A stretch of DNA of 64,000 nt from Isachenkonia alkalipeptolytica. Lineage in GTDB: Bacteria; Bacillota; Clostridia; Peptostreptococcales; T1SED10-28. The stretch's first letter is position 1. Each line of letters begins with the position of its first letter. The DNA lies in assembly GCF_009910325.1 (NCBI RefSeq), contig NZ_SUMG01000006.1:1-64000 (forward strand), read 5' to 3'. Shown here in pieces: positions 37,094 to 47,024 of this stretch. The notes beneath the pieces are model-generated. The model searched no databases. It was given only the letters and a program-made list of their open reading frames with translations, and was not told the origin of the DNA. The position numbers were made by a program, and so were the translations under genes.

Positions 37094-40000
37094 TTATTCA
37101 TTGTATTTTTCTTCGAAGAATCTCCATGCGGTTTCATAGTCTTTTTCTCGATCACAACGATCAAATGGGGCAACATATTCTATGCTTCTTTCTACAGGCC
37201 CTCCGGGCATTGTATCATCCAAATATGTTTTAGTGAAAGTTCCACTCTCTGCTTCTTTTATTTTTTCCCATACCGACCTTGGTAAACCTACGTTTGTTAA
37301 TGCTCTATTTGTGGTAAAGACAATTCTTCCATTTTTGTCATACCAAGTATTTGCCTCATTATCTTGTAAGACTGGGAATTGTATACGATAAACGTTGGTC
37401 AATTGATCAAGTCTTAATCCTAATCCTATTGACGTTAAAACATCAATCTCAATTAGTGCTTGCCTTCGTTCAAAATCTGAAGTTAAGGTGTTCTTTTTTT
37501 GCCACTTATTTTTAACATTACTAAAAAAATGGCTCTTAAGTCTATTATCTTTTTTGGACCATTCATCTTTTTCTGGCAAGTTATCCATCGATTCATCCCA
37601 TAAAGTTGAATATGCTTTATTTAAGCAGTTCAGCAATCTTGATCTAATTATAATCCGCTTTGCAATATAGTCTAATTTTAAAATTGGAAGGTTTTTAAGT
37701 GTTTCAAAGTAAACGTCCTCCTTACCTATGTTTTTAATGATGGCATCATATACTATTGAAGATAATAGGCCAGTGAATAATAATAGGTTATCATTATTTT
37801 TAAAACTTAAGCCTGTGATAGTATGAATATGACTAGTCTGTGGTGCAACTATTGCTGGAATTAAAGTTCTTTCACCACTAAGATTCAATCTTCTTCTCAT
37901 TATTACCTTATATTCATTGAGATAGTTGGTACCCCAGTTTGTTCTTGGAGAATGATCAAAAAATTCATTTTTACTTATACCTGGTACATAGTTGGTTCTT
38001 TGACAATACAGTTCATCAATATAATCTATATCTATTGATTCATAATCACCTTTTTTTTCTGATATACGTCTTGGTGTTTTATACAACGGATTTGAAACAC
38101 CTATGTGTGGTCCAGAGTATATCATCTGATAAAGTCCTTCAGGAAACACCGTTTTACGTTCAATTAAGCCTGATTTTTGATCACCTGTTTCTTGCCACAT
38201 TTGGGTGCTAAATACATTTTCTGTATCTTTATTTAACTTGAGTGAATAATTAGCTATAGTATCGAATACCTTAATTAGTTGTACCGCATGTACTGCTGGT
38301 AATCTGGCAAATAGATAATGATTATTTCCGTCAAATAATTCCGAAAAAACCATAAGTTCATTTTTGGTTATCTTTATCATTCTATCGTTATGCCCATCAA
38401 CACTCCAATTCCCATCGTTATCTTTTATTCCAGGTACTTGGCCCTCTGTACTGTTCAATTCATAACATTTATCAATAGTTTTAACTTCAATTAAATTGGC
38501 AATAGTCTCAAATTCAATGCGTTTCTCGTCGCCATAAATATTGATACTATAACGTTCACGATGACCAATTTCGAAATAGTTTTTTTGATTTTGAAACTGA
38601 AAATGTTTTCTCAACCTAGTAAACATTAATGAACGCAACTTTCCACCTTTTGATTCTGTGTATACACCTTCTGGATGCAGATAGGCCACAATTCCATTTT
38701 TACAACTATAATTCCAGCCCAATGGTAAGAAACATTTATATAGATTGGTTTTTAATCCTTCCAATTCGGAATAATTTTGTATTTGATTCAAATAAGTTTG
38801 TAAGCCACTTGCATGGTTATACTCATTTAAATATAATTTGTATGCTTCATCACTTTTTAGTTCAATCTCTCGTAACTTTGATGCCGCAGTTGCTGAAGTA
38901 TTTCTAATAATAAAAGATGGATTGAAATCTGATAAAATGTTTTTTTCATTCCACTCAATTTTTATCCACGGTGGGTTACCAAGAATTAGATCAAATCCTC
39001 CATTAACTTCGAAAATATCCGCAAATTCCAGCTCCCAGTGCATAAACTTATTCTGCTCTGCTATCTCTTTAACTAACCTAAGTCTTCTACTATTTTTACA
39101 AAGTGCTTCTAAATCAACTTCCGGTAAGTCTCCATACACTTTTGATATGTGTTCTGCTAGTTTTTCATTTTCAGTTTCTAGAAATGATATTTGTCCTAGC
39201 ATAGGAGTCTTTGAAACTGAAACAATTCCCCCTTCTAGGATTAACGACATATCGTATAAAAATTCACTTCTCGAAGGTAATTCGTCTGCTTGGTCAATTG
39301 GCCAGAACCATAAAGCGCACCAGTAATCCATTGCAAATTTTAACCTTGCATAAGGACCGGCATTACTCATTTTTTCGGATTTATACATTTCTTTAAAAAT
39401 ACGATCTTTTTCTCTTATGGTAGTTTTTGAGATGTCCCTATCTTCTTCATATCCAAAAATTGATAAGGGATCCGTTGTTTGCTCTTTGATACTTCTCCTA
39501 AGCTCTACTTGTTTATGCCATAAATCATCAATAATCCTTGAAAGCCTTAGTAATGACTGTATTTCATCCTCAGAATGTGGTTTTGTAAATGTTTTATTCC
39601 ACTTATCCATCTGTTTGATTTTTTCTGGCTCTAAGGATTTAATAACCTTATCTTTATAATTTGCCATCCCAGGGTCTCCAGTAAGAAAGTGGTATACTTG
39701 CTTTTTAGGCATGCGATTTTTCCCTGGTTTGACTCGTTCTGGTTCATTCATGTACCATTTTGTTGGACCTTTAGCAGTTTCCAACTGTTCGATCCTGTAG
39801 ACCTGTTTTCTAGCACCAATTAAAGAATTACCGTTGACTAGTTGCATACCAAACCATGGCACATATCCACCTTCATAAATAGTATTAAGCCATAAAGAAA
39901 CCTCCGCCAATTCTACTGCGATAGGGTTGAGATCAATTCCAAATGTATTTCTATCGGCAATATACATCTTTACTTTTTGCAGTTCTTTAAAGCGATCTTC

Positions 40001-41818
40001 ATAAGAAATCGAAACACCCGTTTCTTCTTGTTTTTTATTAAGATAAGCTTCCGCAAGCTGGTTAATCGCTTCATTTAGGAACGCTGCGCTTCCCATGGCT
40101 GGCTCGCAAATTGTCAGCTCTATTATTTCATCTGCAGATTTATCCTCTAATAGCTCTTTTAGGGCATACTTTACTAAGGACTTTGTTAAGACTTCCGGAG
40201 TATAATAGGAGGCGGATTTTTCTCGCTCTCTCCCTGCAAGACGATAAATAAATGACCCTTTATCATATTTTCGTAGTTTCCCTTTATTTTCCCCTTTTTC
40301 ATATCTCACTCGTTCTTCTTCAGTATAATTATTCAGCTCATTTTCAGTCACAAAGTAACCAACGTCCAACTCATCAAATTTATCTTTGGCTCTTTTAACT
40401 TCATATAGATCTTCTTCGGCAATGAATCCTCTATAAGAAAGTAAAGACTCATACACCGCTCCCATTTGGTTAATGCCGAGGGCGGAATAGGAAATCCTTC
40501 CTTTCCTTTCGTTTTTTTTGCCTTTTGGCCGAGCAATACTCATTAAGGTAATTATCCTCAACATAACTTTGTTTCTTAATTTAGCGTTAGAGATTAAAGG
40601 TGTAAACTCGCGATCAAATATATGCGCTTTTAATGGTTCAATGATAAAAACATCATGCAATGAATCATTCCCTAAAAGTTTATTTAACTCTTCTTCTGTT
40701 TTTGGATAACCGTTATAAATTAGTTCAAAGAGTTTACTTAACGTATGATCTAAATAATACCCATTACCCACTTCCTCAATTTCTTCCCGGACATTGTCAG
40801 CAATATCTCTAAGACCTTCTAAGGAATAACCTTGTACATAAGTTTGTGCTTTCATAGGTGCATATCCCAGTTCCGGTCTTGATTCAATAAAAAGTACAAA
40901 AAGCATTCTATACATGTATCGTAAACATTGTGTGCTAAGTTCAGTAGGATCTACAGGGTGCTTCTCTATATCAATACCCTGTCTAAATTTCATATCATAA
41001 AGAATCTCATTACCTAATAACTCAATAGATTCTCTTAATGCATATTTTAAATCCTTCGAAACCCCGGCAGCATTTTTATGAGACACCTCATCCAATTCAT
41101 CATGTAACGGAATACCTTCTTCTGGACAAAGTGTATCCTTATGGAGTAATACTGCCATTGCCTGAAGTGTAGTTTCTTCTCGTCTTCCAAATATTTCAGC
41201 TAAATCGAAATGTATATAACGCTTTTCATTCCATTTATTTCGATCTATTAAAGCGATTTGATTCATACCAACAAAAATTACCCATCTTGGCGGTTCATCA
41301 CTAACAAAAAGAGCTTTAGTAGCAAGTTCCTCGTTATTCAAGTTGTCAAATAATTTATGACTCCCATTGTCTTGATCCTCTGCAGTAGGTAAAAAGCTGT
41401 TTCCTTGCATGATATTGTCATCAGTTTCTTCAGAATGTCCAAGAACCACCCAGAGAAGTGGTGCTCCGTTGGTTTTTTTAATTTCCAAGTATACCGGGAC
41501 TGTCAGGTTTTCAGCAACCTCTACTTCCAATGGATTAGCATTCCCAAAACCCAAAGCATTCAAATAACAGTCTGCCATTTCCTGAATCATTGGATATGCT
41601 TGTTTCCCTCTTGTACGGTAATACTTTTCATGCAGAGTACTGTATTGTCTACTGCACTCTCTAATCAATGCCCAAGGAGTACGTGTCTCTTCTACTTCCT
41701 TCGCTTCTTCCCTCCATTTACTAATCTGATCTTTTGCGTTTTCGCCAAAGGTTGTGGCAAAATAATGATTTGTATAGTATTCGTTATAGTTATTGATCCC
41801 TGTAGTATCAACCTTCAT
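37094..41818 (-). CDS. Eco57I/PglX-like N6-adenine DNA methyltransferase (1574 aa)
   Basis: Very large adenine methylase. SAM motif EPAMGSAAFLNEA is near residue 570 and catalytic NPPWIKIEW near 945, with a long N-terminal region (1-550) and a C-terminal presumed target-recognition region. This layout is shared by PglX of BREX and DrmMI of class 1 DISARM, which mark host DNA so that the defence spares it. The ATG overlaps the end of the SNF2 gene (TAACATG). No nuclease motif was noted inside it, so cutting must come from other subunits. Sequence alone does not give the recognition site. Confidence 0.9.
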   Translation of the reverse strand: MKVDTTGINNYNEYYTNHYFATTFGENAKDQISKWREEAKEVEETRTPWALIRECSRQYSTLHEKYYRTRGKQAYPMIQEMADCYLNALGFGNANPLEVEVAENLTVPVYLEIKKTNGAPLLWVVLGHSEETDDNIMQGNSFLPTAEDQDNGSHKLFDNLNNEELATKALFVSDEPPRWVIFVGMNQIALIDRNKWNEKRYIHFDLAEIFGRREETTLQAMAVLLHKDTLCPEEGIPLHDELDEVSHKNAAGVSKDLKYALRESIELLGNEILYDMKFRQGIDIEKHPVDPTELSTQCLRYMYRMLFVLFIESRPELGYAPMKAQTYVQGYSLEGLRDIADNVREEIEEVGNGYYLDHTLSKLFELIYNGYPKTEEELNKLLGNDSLHDVFIIEPLKAHIFDREFTPLISNAKLRNKVMLRIITLMSIARPKGKKNERKGRISYSALGINQMGAVYESLLSYRGFIAEEDLYEVKRAKDKFDELDVGYFVTENELNNYTEEERVRYEKGENKGKLRKYDKGSFIYRLAGREREKSASYYTPEVLTKSLVKYALKELLEDKSADEIIELTICEPAMGSAAFLNEAINQLAEAYLNKKQEETGVSISYEDRFKELQKVKMYIADRNTFGIDLNPIAVELAEVSLWLNTIYEGGYVPWFGMQLVNGNSLIGARKQVYRIEQLETAKGPTKWYMNEPERVKPGKNRMPKKQVYHFLTGDPGMANYKDKVIKSLEPEKIKQMDKWNKTFTKPHSEDEIQSLLRLSRIIDDLWHKQVELRRSIKEQTTDPLSIFGYEEDRDISKTTIREKDRIFKEMYKSEKMSNAGPYARLKFAMDYWCALWFWPIDQADELPSRSEFLYDMSLILEGGIVSVSKTPMLGQISFLETENEKLAEHISKVYGDLPEVDLEALCKNSRRLRLVKEIAEQNKFMHWELEFADIFEVNGGFDLILGNPPWIKIEWNEKNILSDFNPSFIIRNTSATAASKLREIELKSDEAYKLYLNEYNHASGLQTYLNQIQNYSELEGLKTNLYKCFLPLGWNYSCKNGIVAYLHPEGVYTESKGGKLRSLMFTRLRKHFQFQNQKNYFEIGHRERYSINIYGDEKRIEFETIANLIEVKTIDKCYELNSTEGQVPGIKDNDGNWSVDGHNDRMIKITKNELMVFSELFDGNNHYLFARLPAVHAVQLIKVFDTIANYSLKLNKDTENVFSTQMWQETGDQKSGLIERKTVFPEGLYQMIYSGPHIGVSNPLYKTPRRISEKKGDYESIDIDYIDELYCQRTNYVPGISKNEFFDHSPRTNWGTNYLNEYKVIMRRRLNLSGERTLIPAIVAPQTSHIHTITGLSFKNNDNLLLFTGLLSSIVYDAIIKNIGKEDVYFETLKNLPILKLDYIAKRIIIRSRLLNCLNKAYSTLWDESMDNLPEKDEWSKKDNRLKSHFFSNVKNKWQKKNTLTSDFERRQALIEIDVLTSIGLGLRLDQLTNVYRIQFPVLQDNEANTWYDKNGRIVFTTNRALTNVGLPRSVWEKIKEAESGTFTKTYLDDTMPGGPVERSIEYVAPFDRCDREKDYETAWRFFEEKYNE

Positions 41819-41819
41819 G

Positions 41820-44645
41820 TTATTCCACCCCCGTAATTACTGCTATAATCCGTAAATAGGGATTATCTTCTATTTCTAATGTATCAGTAACCCATTCTTC
41901 AAACTCATTAAAGGTTTCTTCAACCATTCGTTCCTTTTCGCTTTTTTTACGCTCGTTATCAACAAACGAAAGCTGGTAGCTTTTATGTTTCTCTTCAAGC
42001 TCAGCGAGCTTGTCTAATTCAACAGTGATTAATGGATCTATTTCATTTTTGTAACGATGGTAATGATTATTTAATTCTTCTTTTGCTTTTGCTACAGCCT
42101 TAGGAAGTAAAGCCTCGGCCTTGTTCTTTTGCACTTGTGTAATATTATTATGATTTGGCAAGTTGTTTTTTCCCGTAATTCTGGTTTTTCGTTTCACTTC
42201 CTCCATATTTAGAGATTGTGTAAATTCGCCATTATTAAACTGAAGTCCGAACCATTCGTCAACAACCGGAGTTGATTTTCTATTGGGGATTGTACCTGAG
42301 ATAATATAAATATATTCATTCGTTGCTAACAGATCTTTAATACCGATCATGGGAGCTTCATTTCTTTCAAACAATAAACCACTTTTGTCATTGATCCACT
42401 GGAAAATCGGATGAAGTTCCCAAAGATATTGTGTTTGTGGCCATGCATTCTCAGACATTTGATTTTGCAGACTCCGTGTCATCTCTTCCATACAGAACTC
42501 TTTATTAGGACTTAATCGTATATTTCCCTTCTCAGGTAGGGCTTCTTCAGGCATTAAAGCTTGTAACCGACGAGACAAGTCTTGTGTCACCTTTAATTCC
42601 ACACCTTCCACGGTTTTGAGATCGTTTATTCTATATTCTTCGCTTTGGGTGAAGTAATCAAAAGAAGCGTTTAAATAATCTAAATCGCTATATAGGGTTG
42701 CGTCGAATTTTTTCTCAACATGTTTATTATCATCGCTAGCACCCTTCATCAGTAATTCCAAGGGGTCAAATTCCTCTTGTGTTGTTTCTATTTGTCTATT
42801 AAATGCCTCTGGGCCTATTTCATTTTCTATTGCCTCTGCTGTTACAAGTTCTTCTTCTTGTACGTCAAATTTGCCGAAAAGGACAGTAGGGTCGCCAATA
42901 TTTTTATAAGCCTGCTCTTCTTTCTCAAGTAAGATCCTTATAATTCTTAGATCCCCTTTGATTTTTTCATTTTTACTGTTGATCAAAAAATACCGGATAT
43001 CAGGTTTTTCATTTTGGCCATACCGATCGATTCTTCCATTCCTTTGTTGAAACACCATTAAAGACCACGGAATATCAAAATGTATAAGCCTATGACTAAG
43101 ATAGTGCAGGTTAATTCCTTCCGATGCCACATCGGAAGCCACAAGAATACGAATGTTCGAGCTTTCTCTTCCGAAATCTTCAACAATTTTTTGCTGTTCG
43201 CTATCTTTCATTCCACCATAAAGTTCTTGAACTGCATCTTTATTTAGCTTTAGATCTTCTCGTAGATGTTCAACTAAATATCGCATGGTTTCAATCCGCT
43301 CGGTAAAAATTACAATTCTATCATTAGAGACTTTTCCATTCCATCCATATTCTTTACTATGAATTAGTTGTAATAGGGTTTGATACCGAGAGAAGTCTTT
43401 TGGAGTGATTGCTTGAAGTTTATCTCTCAACATTTCTAGCTGTTCAATATCTTTTATGTCTTCTGATTTATATCGTTTTCTCAGTTTTTTAAGTCGTTCT
43501 TCAATACTCTTGATGCATGCAGAAGGACTGGAAAACATGGACTTTTCAAGACTTGTTTTAAAGAGCTGGCCACCTATACGATGTTTGTTCATATCCATTT
43601 CTAACTTTAGTTCAGCAAAAACATCAAAAGCCTCTTCTTCTCTATTAGTTGCATCTACCTTTTCAATACTAATTTCTCTCTCCTGGAAAGACCCCTGCAC
43701 TTGATCTTTAACATCATTCTTAAATCTACGCACACAAAGTCCTTTAATATCATCTTGACCGTAATCACTGGGGTTCGCTATAGCTGTTGGATCAAGCATA
43801 TTCATCAATGAAGCAAAGCTCTCCGATTTGCCATCGTGGGGTGTGGCAGACAGCATAATCAACGTATCCGATCTTTTCGATAAAAGCTGAGCCAATTTCG
43901 AACGTTGTGCCTGTTTCTTTCCTCTTTGTGCTACATTATGGGCTTCATCAATAACTATGATATCCCACCAGGCATTTTCTAAATGAGTCCGGTATTCAAC
44001 ATCTCGCTTGATTGTATCAATTGAGACAATTGTTTTATCATAATAGAAAAATGGATTGTAGTTTGATGGAAGTTCGGCTCGTACTTTTTGAATTTTATCT
44101 GAATCTAGACGAATAAGTGGAATCGTAAATCGATTCCACATTTCTTTTTGAAATTGTTTCATCATACTTTTTACGGTAACAACAAGAATTCTTTTTCCTT
44201 TTCCCCGAGCTATTAGCTCAGACATCAATATTCCTGCTTCTAAAGTTTTTCCTAGACCAACAGTATCAGCAATTAGTATTCTTTGTCTGGTTTTTTCCAA
44301 AGCAATTTGTGCAGGTTCTAGCTGAAATTCCATTACATCCATCGCTGCTTTATGTCCAACATGAAGAGCAGTGTCAGTGGGGGTCTTTTTTCTCCACTGA
44401 CTTTCAATAAATAGCTTTGTTCGTTTAAAATTGGGGGATTCATCTTCAATTAAATGAATATTCGCTGGATCTACAGTTTCAATTTCCTCTAAATCAGTTA
44501 GAAAAAATGCTTGGTGATCCTTTACCAATGAAGAAATTCCAATACAGTGTAATGTTTTTTGTTCCAGACTATTTATTTCAACTTTTTTAATCATCCATTC
44601 TTCATCTCTTATTAGCACGCGCATTCCCGGTGCGTATTCTGTCAT
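41820..44645 (-). CDS. DrmD-like SNF2/RapA-type helicase (941 aa)
   Basis: SF2 ATPase of the SNF2/RapA group: DTVGLGKTLEAG (about 130), DEAHNVAQRG (about 231), LSATPHDGKSESF, ASDVASEGINLHYL and QQRNGRIDRYGQ (about 540). The short N-terminal RVLIRDEEWMIKKVE block is typical of DrmD, the class 1 DISARM helicase. Start ATG 44645 (MTEYAPGM) has AGAGGTG six bases upstream; the frame opens nine bases earlier at a GTG without a site. Its gene abuts the methylase gene, as drmD and drmMI do. Probably a translocase that drives recognition or exclusion of unmodified DNA. Confidence 0.9.
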   Translation of the reverse strand: MTEYAPGMRVLIRDEEWMIKKVEINSLEQKTLHCIGISSLVKDHQAFFLTDLEEIETVDPANIHLIEDESPNFKRTKLFIESQWRKKTPTDTALHVGHKAAMDVMEFQLEPAQIALEKTRQRILIADTVGLGKTLEAGILMSELIARGKGKRILVVTVKSMMKQFQKEMWNRFTIPLIRLDSDKIQKVRAELPSNYNPFFYYDKTIVSIDTIKRDVEYRTHLENAWWDIIVIDEAHNVAQRGKKQAQRSKLAQLLSKRSDTLIMLSATPHDGKSESFASLMNMLDPTAIANPSDYGQDDIKGLCVRRFKNDVKDQVQGSFQEREISIEKVDATNREEEAFDVFAELKLEMDMNKHRIGGQLFKTSLEKSMFSSPSACIKSIEERLKKLRKRYKSEDIKDIEQLEMLRDKLQAITPKDFSRYQTLLQLIHSKEYGWNGKVSNDRIVIFTERIETMRYLVEHLREDLKLNKDAVQELYGGMKDSEQQKIVEDFGRESSNIRILVASDVASEGINLHYLSHRLIHFDIPWSLMVFQQRNGRIDRYGQNEKPDIRYFLINSKNEKIKGDLRIIRILLEKEEQAYKNIGDPTVLFGKFDVQEEELVTAEAIENEIGPEAFNRQIETTQEEFDPLELLMKGASDDNKHVEKKFDATLYSDLDYLNASFDYFTQSEEYRINDLKTVEGVELKVTQDLSRRLQALMPEEALPEKGNIRLSPNKEFCMEEMTRSLQNQMSENAWPQTQYLWELHPIFQWINDKSGLLFERNEAPMIGIKDLLATNEYIYIISGTIPNRKSTPVVDEWFGLQFNNGEFTQSLNMEEVKRKTRITGKNNLPNHNNITQVQKNKAEALLPKAVAKAKEELNNHYHRYKNEIDPLITVELDKLAELEEKHKSYQLSFVDNERKKSEKERMVEETFNEFEEWVTDTLEIEDNPYLRIIAVITGVE

Positions 44646-44678
44646 ATAAAACACCTCTTCTATTTTCCAGTCTATGGT

Positions 44679-45515
44679 CTAATTATCGGTTTGCATTTCT
44701 AAACCATGATAAATCATGACTTCTTTCTCGCTCCTTTTAATACTTGCACAGTAGGTAATATCATATTCCTTCATGATCATATCGCTATAGATTTCTACGA
44801 TTTCTTCTTGGTTATCATAGGTTATTAAATATGGTGAACTCACATTTTTTTGAATAGCATTTTTAAGTTCAACATGATCCTCATGAATATAAAAGTTTGT
44901 GTATAGCCCTTCGGCTTTTTTATAATAAGGAGGATCAAAAAAGGTCAAACTGTGTTCAGCTAAGCTTCTTACCTTCTTATTGATAAAATCTACACCATCA
45001 AGGTTATATATTTCAATTCTGTTTCTGTGTTCTGCAATTTTTTCTATTCTCTGCACTAAATTAGTTTTATTAAATCGACAATCTATTTTATACTGACCTT
45101 TTTGTTCAATCCCTCCTATTACTCCTCCTTTAATTATTCCAGATCGATTGACTCGATTCAAAAAAAAGGTAGAGAATCCCAGATCTAACAATGTCGATTG
45201 CTCTTTGTTTTCTTGAACTTTCTTTTGTAGCACCCAGTTGGGTATAGTGACCTCAGTATCATTAATTCTATTAATAAGTTCTTGAGTATGGTGCAGACAA
45301 CTATACCAAAAAGCATAAATAGACCTATCATAATCGTTTAAAATGATTTCACCAACATCACCACGAATCAGCAAGTTCAAGGCCAATCCGGCCCCCCCTG
45401 CAAAAGGCTCTACATATGTGCAGCCTTCTAAATTATTGTCGGTAATTATCTGTTTAATTTCTTTGTATAATTTCGCTTTTCCTCCAGGATATCTCAAGGG
45501 AGAATAATCAGCCAC
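44679..45515 (-). CDS. D12-class (Dam-like) N6-adenine DNA methyltransferase
   Basis: A complete 278 aa methylase: LRYPGGKAKL at the N-terminus, SAM-binding VEPFAGGAGLAL (about 35-46) and catalytic DPPYYKKAEG (about 191). Dam-family enzymes methylate short sites such as GATC; the specificity here is unknown. Starts at GTG 45515 after GAGGTG, between the NurA-like and SNF2 genes on the same strand. It is the second adenine methylase in the operon, so the system may protect two different sites or use one enzyme for regulation. Confidence 0.92.
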   Translation of the reverse strand: MADYSPLRYPGGKAKLYKEIKQIITDNNLEGCTYVEPFAGGAGLALNLLIRGDVGEIILNDYDRSIYAFWYSCLHHTQELINRINDTEVTIPNWVLQKKVQENKEQSTLLDLGFSTFFLNRVNRSGIIKGGVIGGIEQKGQYKIDCRFNKTNLVQRIEKIAEHRNRIEIYNLDGVDFINKKVRSLAEHSLTFFDPPYYKKAEGLYTNFYIHEDHVELKNAIQKNVSSPYLITYDNQEEIVEIYSDMIMKEYDITYCASIKRSEKEVMIYHGLEMQTDN

Positions 45516-45583
45516 AATATCACCTCATTTATAGTTCTCTGTTACATTATCTCGTGAATTCCTAAAGGTTGCAAGAACTAATC

Positions 45584-47014
45584 TTATGATCCATTCTGTA
45601 TAGTCTCACTCACCATGTTTTTAGTCAATATATCTAAAGCTTGCGCGCCTGGCTTTAGACTTATTGCTGTGTATCGATGGGCTAATGCTATAGGTACAAC
45701 AGCATTTTCAAATAAGTCACACTCAAAATGATCAATAAATGAAATCGCACTATTCAAAGTTTTATAATTCTCTAGTTTCTGTCTATTTTTATTGTATTCT
45801 CCGGTTACATCTTTTTCTTTAAAAGGAAAAGGTAATGAAAAAACAAAAGATCGTCCGGTTTTGCTTTTATACATGAAATCCTGCCCATAGTAGGTTTCAT
45901 ATCCAAAACCACTCTTTGATGGATTTCGTGAAAAAGCTACATACTTATATCTTAGTGCATCATCAACTAACAGTAATCTGTTATCTTCGACATGGTTATT
46001 AATTACGTACATGAAGTCCATTAGCTGGCCTGTTTTTTGTAGTCCTAAATATAATAAAGGACCGAACCCTGCGTTTAATTGCTCCTCATTGATTTTCCAG
46101 AGGTATTGCATAATCGCTCGACTCAACCAAGCTGCTGTCCCAAAAATTGCAAGAGGACCATCAATAACAAAGCTCAAATTTTGAAGCGTAGCAAGTGAAT
46201 TCTCACTGTGATAGTTTTTAATATGACGAATAAGAAATATTGGCATCAAGTGCTCCAGTACAATCATAAACCTAGAAATCGCACTACCATTGCTCTGATA
46301 GTTTTTTACTTCCTCCCAAATTCTTAAAGCATCGCTGGGATAAAGCTCTATTCCACATTCTGGATTTGGACAAAATTGTTCTTGTTCAATATCTTTTAGT
46401 TCAATATTCTCCTGATCGCAATCAGAGTTTGGGCATTTATGCAAAATTATTACATTAGGATCTTTGTTTTTGCTATCTGGACGATATGTGGCAAGTTCAA
46501 ACAAGGTACTTCGTAAGCTTGTTTTATAGTCACTTTCGTTCATTCTGCAATCTAGTAAATGTTTATCTATATAGTACCTAAAACTATCAACTACACTATC
46601 TTTACCTTTTTTTATTATATTCGCACTAGGCATGGTAAATGTAGCTGTGGAGTTATTGTCTTGCATCTTCGCAACTTTAAAAGGGTCCACAAATTTTGTC
46701 CCTTCAACTCCCATGTTGCTATATTGATCTAAATCTATTAATAGTGAACCGATTTTTATATAGCCGACTTTCGTACTCGGTAAAAATTGATCTATGCTAG
46801 ATTCATAATAGCTTCCATCTACTGAAACTATTTTATTAGGAAACTTACTTTCCTCAGCTCCCTCAATTTGAATAAACTGTTGGCTTATTTTTTCAGTCGC
46901 TTCCGCAGAAGGCTTTTCTAGATAATTGGTATCACTAATAAAGTCCTGTACATCCTTACTGTTTAAAATGTTAAAATGGGAAGTTTTATTTGCATATTCT
47001 CCTTTATACGGCAT
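45584..47014 (-). CDS. NurA-like nuclease with inserted zinc ribbon
   Basis: A NurA-domain protein of 476 aa. The catalytic VSVDGSYYES (about 64) and the second-Asp segment SFVIDGPLAIFG (about 282) are separated by an inserted zinc ribbon (CPNSDC and CPNPEC, about 192-220). NurA is a 5'-3' nuclease that forms a complex with the HerA translocase. I place the start at ATG 47014 (MPYKGEYA), which has GAGGTG five bases upstream and lies 11 bp after the HerA stop; the frame opens at 47065. Adjacency to HerA confirms the pairing. Confidence 0.82.
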   Translation of the reverse strand: MPYKGEYANKTSHFNILNSKDVQDFISDTNYLEKPSAEATEKISQQFIQIEGAEESKFPNKIVSVDGSYYESSIDQFLPSTKVGYIKIGSLLIDLDQYSNMGVEGTKFVDPFKVAKMQDNNSTATFTMPSANIIKKGKDSVVDSFRYYIDKHLLDCRMNESDYKTSLRSTLFELATYRPDSKNKDPNVIILHKCPNSDCDQENIELKDIEQEQFCPNPECGIELYPSDALRIWEEVKNYQSNGSAISRFMIVLEHLMPIFLIRHIKNYHSENSLATLQNLSFVIDGPLAIFGTAAWLSRAIMQYLWKINEEQLNAGFGPLLYLGLQKTGQLMDFMYVINNHVEDNRLLLVDDALRYKYVAFSRNPSKSGFGYETYYGQDFMYKSKTGRSFVFSLPFPFKEKDVTGEYNKNRQKLENYKTLNSAISFIDHFECDLFENAVVPIALAHRYTAISLKPGAQALDILTKNMVSETIQNGS

Positions 47015-47024
47015 CCTGTCACCT

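Noticed and set aside
38838-39326. 162-codon plus-strand open frame
   Set aside because: Antisense to the large methylase; composition fits reverse-frame coding only.
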